Source: an uncultured Atopobium sp.
GTDB lineage: Bacteria; Actinomycetota; Coriobacteriia; Coriobacteriales; Atopobiaceae
Length of the DNA stretch: 8,684 nt
Assembly (NCBI GenBank): GCA_946647055.1
Contig: CAMPCT010000081.1
Span: 1 to 8,684 of the forward strand
Reading direction: 5' to 3'
A model generated the notes under the pieces. The model made no database searches, had not been told where the DNA came from, and saw nothing but the letters and a program-made list of their open reading frames with translations. Position 1 is the stretch's first letter. Each line of letters begins with the position of its first letter. This document shows, one piece after another, positions 7,013 through 8,684 of this stretch. The position numbers were made by a program, and so were the translations under genes.

Positions 7013-8368
7013 CTAGCAGCCAACCGTCACGACGGGCTCGTCCCCCGCGAGGTCCCAGAACAGGCCATAGAGCTCGTTGCCACGCAACCAACCGTCCTTT
7101 GTGGGGACGAGCGATCCATCGGGAGCCACGCGCGCGAGACCGAGTGAGACGGCCTTGGCAATCGCCGCATCGACCTCCGCGGCTCCGATCTCAGTGCGAG
7201 CCAGCTCCAGCAGCGCCGGGGCCACGCCCGTGGCCATGCGCGACCCGAGCATGAGGTCCTCGGCCAGTGCCTGCCGGCGCGTGAGGAACTCGATCTCATA
7301 GCGGACCTCGCCCATGGCCCCGGTGAGCTTGCTGTCGTAGTAGACGAGCTCTCCCCTGCCGCTCCTGCAGACGAGGCGCGCCCGCACGGCATCGTCGGGC
7401 ATCTCGGGAAGTTGCGGGGCAGCCCAGCGCAGGCGCTCGTAGCCCTGCCGCGTGAGCATGCTCGCTGCCGACGTCCCCAGCCCCAGGTAGGGCTGTCCCG
7501 TCCAGTAGGCACGATTGTGGAGGCAACCAGCCCCGCGCGCGTAGCTGGCGACCTCGTAGCGAGCGAGGCCCGCCGCACCCAGCACGTCCGAGGCGGCCTC
7601 CATCATCTGCGCCGCCTCGTCGTCGTCCGGCACCGCCAGATGGCCTTCGTCGACGAGGCGCTCGAGGGGCGTCCCCTCCTCGAGCTGCAGCGGATACACG
7701 CTCACGTGGTCCACGCCCAGATCGAGCACGCCAGCGAGCGTCTCGCGCCAGCTCTCCTCGGTCTGGAGCGGGATGCCGCACATCAGGTCCACCGACACGT
7801 CCAGGCCCGCATCCATCGCCAGGGCGACCGCCTCGCGCGCACGGTCTGCGTCATGGATGCGTCCCAGCGCCTCGAGCTCCTCGTCCACCAGGCTCTGGAC
7901 GCCCATCGACACGCGCGTCACGCCGTTGTGCACCATCACGTCGAGCATCTCCGTCGTGAGGCTCTCGGGATTTGCCTCGCAGGTCACCTCGCGCGCGTCG
8001 CACCAGCGCGTCGCCGTCTCGCAGAGCCAGCCCAGCCAGATGCCGAGCATGCTCGGCGTACCGCCACCCACATAGATGGTCGAACACTCCTCGAGCAGCT
8101 TGATGCCGCCCAGGTGGTCGATCTGGTGCTGCAGCATCATGACGTAGCGGCTCATGAGGGGATCGTTCTCACGCGTGGCATACGAGGTGAAGTCGCAGTA
8201 GCGACACTTCTGCGCGCAGAAGGGGGCGTGCAGGTAGAGGGCACGGGCCGAGGTCGTTCCGTAGCGCATGGCCCAGAGGTCAGGGGCCTCGCGCACTGAG
8301 GAGGGCGACAGACGCACGGGTGGGATGGTCGGCACCTGCTGATGCTGGGTCTCCTTCTGTTGCGTCAT
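7013..8368 (-). CDS. hemW: Radical SAM heme chaperone HemW (coproporphyrinogen III oxidase-like)
   Basis: This is a 451-residue protein from the ATG at 8366-8368. HemW binds heme and a [4Fe-4S] cluster with S-adenosylmethionine and delivers heme to target enzymes; it has often been misnamed as an oxygen-independent coproporphyrinogen oxidase. The signature is HAPFCAQKCRYCDF, with His47 and cluster cysteines 51, 55 and 58. Also visible are GGGTPS (101-106, SAM binding), EANPES (131-136), RVSMGVQS (152-159) and HNRAYW (284-289). The last is the HNxxYW motif that separates HemW from true HemN. The following YLGLGTSAAS lacks the His of the common 'GAHS'. The ATG is preferred over an in-frame TTG at 8405-8407, which lies inside dus. 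It follows the dus stop by one base and has a GAGG nine bases upstream. About 44 residues precede the core, which is longer than in many HemW proteins; an internal ATG at 8267-8269 would shorten this to about 11. The protein is cytoplasmic. Confidence 0.93.
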   Translation of the reverse strand: MTQQKETQHQQVPTIPPVRLSPSSVREAPDLWAMRYGTTSARALYLHAPFCAQKCRYCDFTSYATRENDPLMSRYVMMLQHQIDHLGGIKLLEECSTIYVGGGTPSMLGIWLGWLCETATRWCDAREVTCEANPESLTTEMLDVMVHNGVTRVSMGVQSLVDEELEALGRIHDADRAREAVALAMDAGLDVSVDLMCGIPLQTEESWRETLAGVLDLGVDHVSVYPLQLEEGTPLERLVDEGHLAVPDDDEAAQMMEAASDVLGAAGLARYEVASYARGAGCLHNRAYWTGQPYLGLGTSAASMLTRQGYERLRWAAPQLPEMPDDAVRARLVCRSGRGELVYYDSKLTGAMGEVRYEIEFLTRRQALAEDLMLGSRMATGVAPALLELARTEIGAAEVDAAIAKAVSLGLARVAPDGSLVPTKDGWLRGNELYGLFWDLAGDEPVVTVGC

Positions 8369-8369
8369 C

Positions 8370-8684
8370 TCAGCACACCTCGCTCTCCACCGCATCGCAA
8401 AGGTCAAGGAAGTCCTGCGTCGTTCGGCAAGTCACGGCACGGGCACGCCAGGCCGCCGCCTCGGGGATGCCCTTGAGGTACCAGGCCGAGAGGCTGCGGG
8501 CCCGTGCCATGTGCGTGCCCACCGCGTCCATGAGGCGCACGTGAAGTCGCAGCGCGTTGAGCCTCGTCCCAAGGGGACGCAAAGGGGACGTTTCCCTTTG
8601 CGTCGTTTCTAAATTGGAATAAGCGCCTGCCCCCATTGCGTCCTGCGCGTCGCGGAAGATCCAGGGGTTGCCATAGGTGCCGCG
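8370..8684 (-). CDS. dus: tRNA-dihydrouridine synthase, C-terminal part (5' end outside window)
   Basis: The frame is open from the right edge to the TGA at 8370-8372, giving 104 visible residues. It begins RGTYGNPWIFRDA, the Dus family motif ([A/G]R-[G/A]-x-x-GNPWIF) at the end of the FMN-binding TIM barrel. It continues with a helical domain containing 'RLHVRLMD' and 'SAWYLKGIPEAA', matching the tRNA-binding domain of DusB-like enzymes, where 'H.SWYLKG.PGA' is usual. Dus enzymes use FMN and NADPH to reduce uridine to dihydrouridine in tRNA D-loops. The catalytic Cys is outside the window. The linker between barrel and helical domain is about a dozen residues longer than in E. coli DusB. The extra peptide (S-N-L-E-T-T-Q-R-E-T-S-P) is encoded by an inverted repeat with AT-rich codons (AAT TTA GAA) unlike the rest of the gene. 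Whether the enzyme is DusB or another Dus cannot be settled from this part. Confidence 0.88.
   Translation of the reverse strand, partial: RGTYGNPWIFRDAQDAMGAGAYSNLETTQRETSPLRPLGTRLNALRLHVRLMDAVGTHMARARSLSAWYLKGIPEAAAWRARAVTCRTTQDFLDLCDAVESEVC
8378..8382 (-). promoter_or_regulatory. Ribosome binding site deciding the hemW start
   Basis: The sequence CGAGG lies nine bases before the ATG at 8366-8368, inside the last codons of dus. With the TGA-G-ATG junction it supports translational coupling and argues against the upstream TTG. Confidence 0.55.
8573..8612. repeat. REP-like palindromic element inside dus
   Basis: GACGCAAAGGG (8576-8586) and CCCTTTGCGTC (8594-8604) form a perfect 11-bp inverted repeat with a 7-base loop. 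GGGGACG is also repeated directly at 8573-8579 and 8584-8590. The adjoining bases (8605-8618) are AT-rich for this window. The element is translated in frame as part of dus. Confidence 0.7.

Noticed and set aside
7412..8299. A 295-codon open frame on the plus strand
   Set aside because: It is antisense to the conserved core of hemW and its product shows no motif.
8366..8407. TTG start giving a 464-residue HemW
   Set aside because: It overlaps dus by 38 bases and its extra residues are not HemW-like. The ATG at 8368 has a GAGG and a coupled TGA-G-ATG junction.

Overview
The window is G+C-rich bacterial DNA with all five genes on the minus strand, so in transcription order it reads from base 8684 down to base 1. 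The gene style suggests a gut or oral actinobacterium of the class Coriobacteriia (Olsenella/Atopobium/Collinsella-like). The reasons are large secreted proteins with BspA-type leucine-rich repeats, bacterial Ig-like repeats of the 'GTDYTLSY...GKGNFTG' kind and C-terminal DUF5648 repeats, together with strong GGAGG ribosome binding sites. This placement is inference from protein style, not from a marker gene.

Right part (8684 to 7013): a housekeeping pair. The 3' end of a tRNA-dihydrouridine synthase gene (dus) enters from the right edge. One base after its stop codon comes hemW, a radical-SAM heme chaperone, so the two are almost certainly cotranscribed and translationally coupled. Within the dus reading frame lies a perfect 11-bp inverted repeat in a patch of untypical codon use. 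It looks like a REP-like element that inserted in frame and is now translated.

Left and middle part (6858 to 1): three consecutive exported proteins, each a signal peptide plus a different N-terminal module plus the same C-terminal block. The N-terminal modules are BspA-type LRRs (4990-6858), a beta-helix-like domain with two Ig-like repeats (2996-4831), and six tandem Ig-like units followed by two more (1-2940, running off the left edge). The shared block is about 140-146 residues made of three non-identical DUF5648 units in fixed order. Neither complete protein has an LPXTG signal or a C-terminal membrane anchor, so the shared block is the obvious candidate for surface attachment or a common ligand. 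The blocks are also close at DNA level, including 29 bp identical in all three copies, which suggests recent duplication or ongoing gene conversion.

The gaps are short: 154 bp (6859-7012), 158 bp (4832-4989) and 55 bp (2941-2995). The first two hold weak promoter-like sequences and small dyads. The last is probably too short for an independent promoter, so the two leftmost genes may be one operon. No convincing intrinsic terminator was found. The long plus-strand open frames across these genes are antisense shadows caused by codon bias. No RNA gene, CRISPR array, transposase or phage gene was seen.
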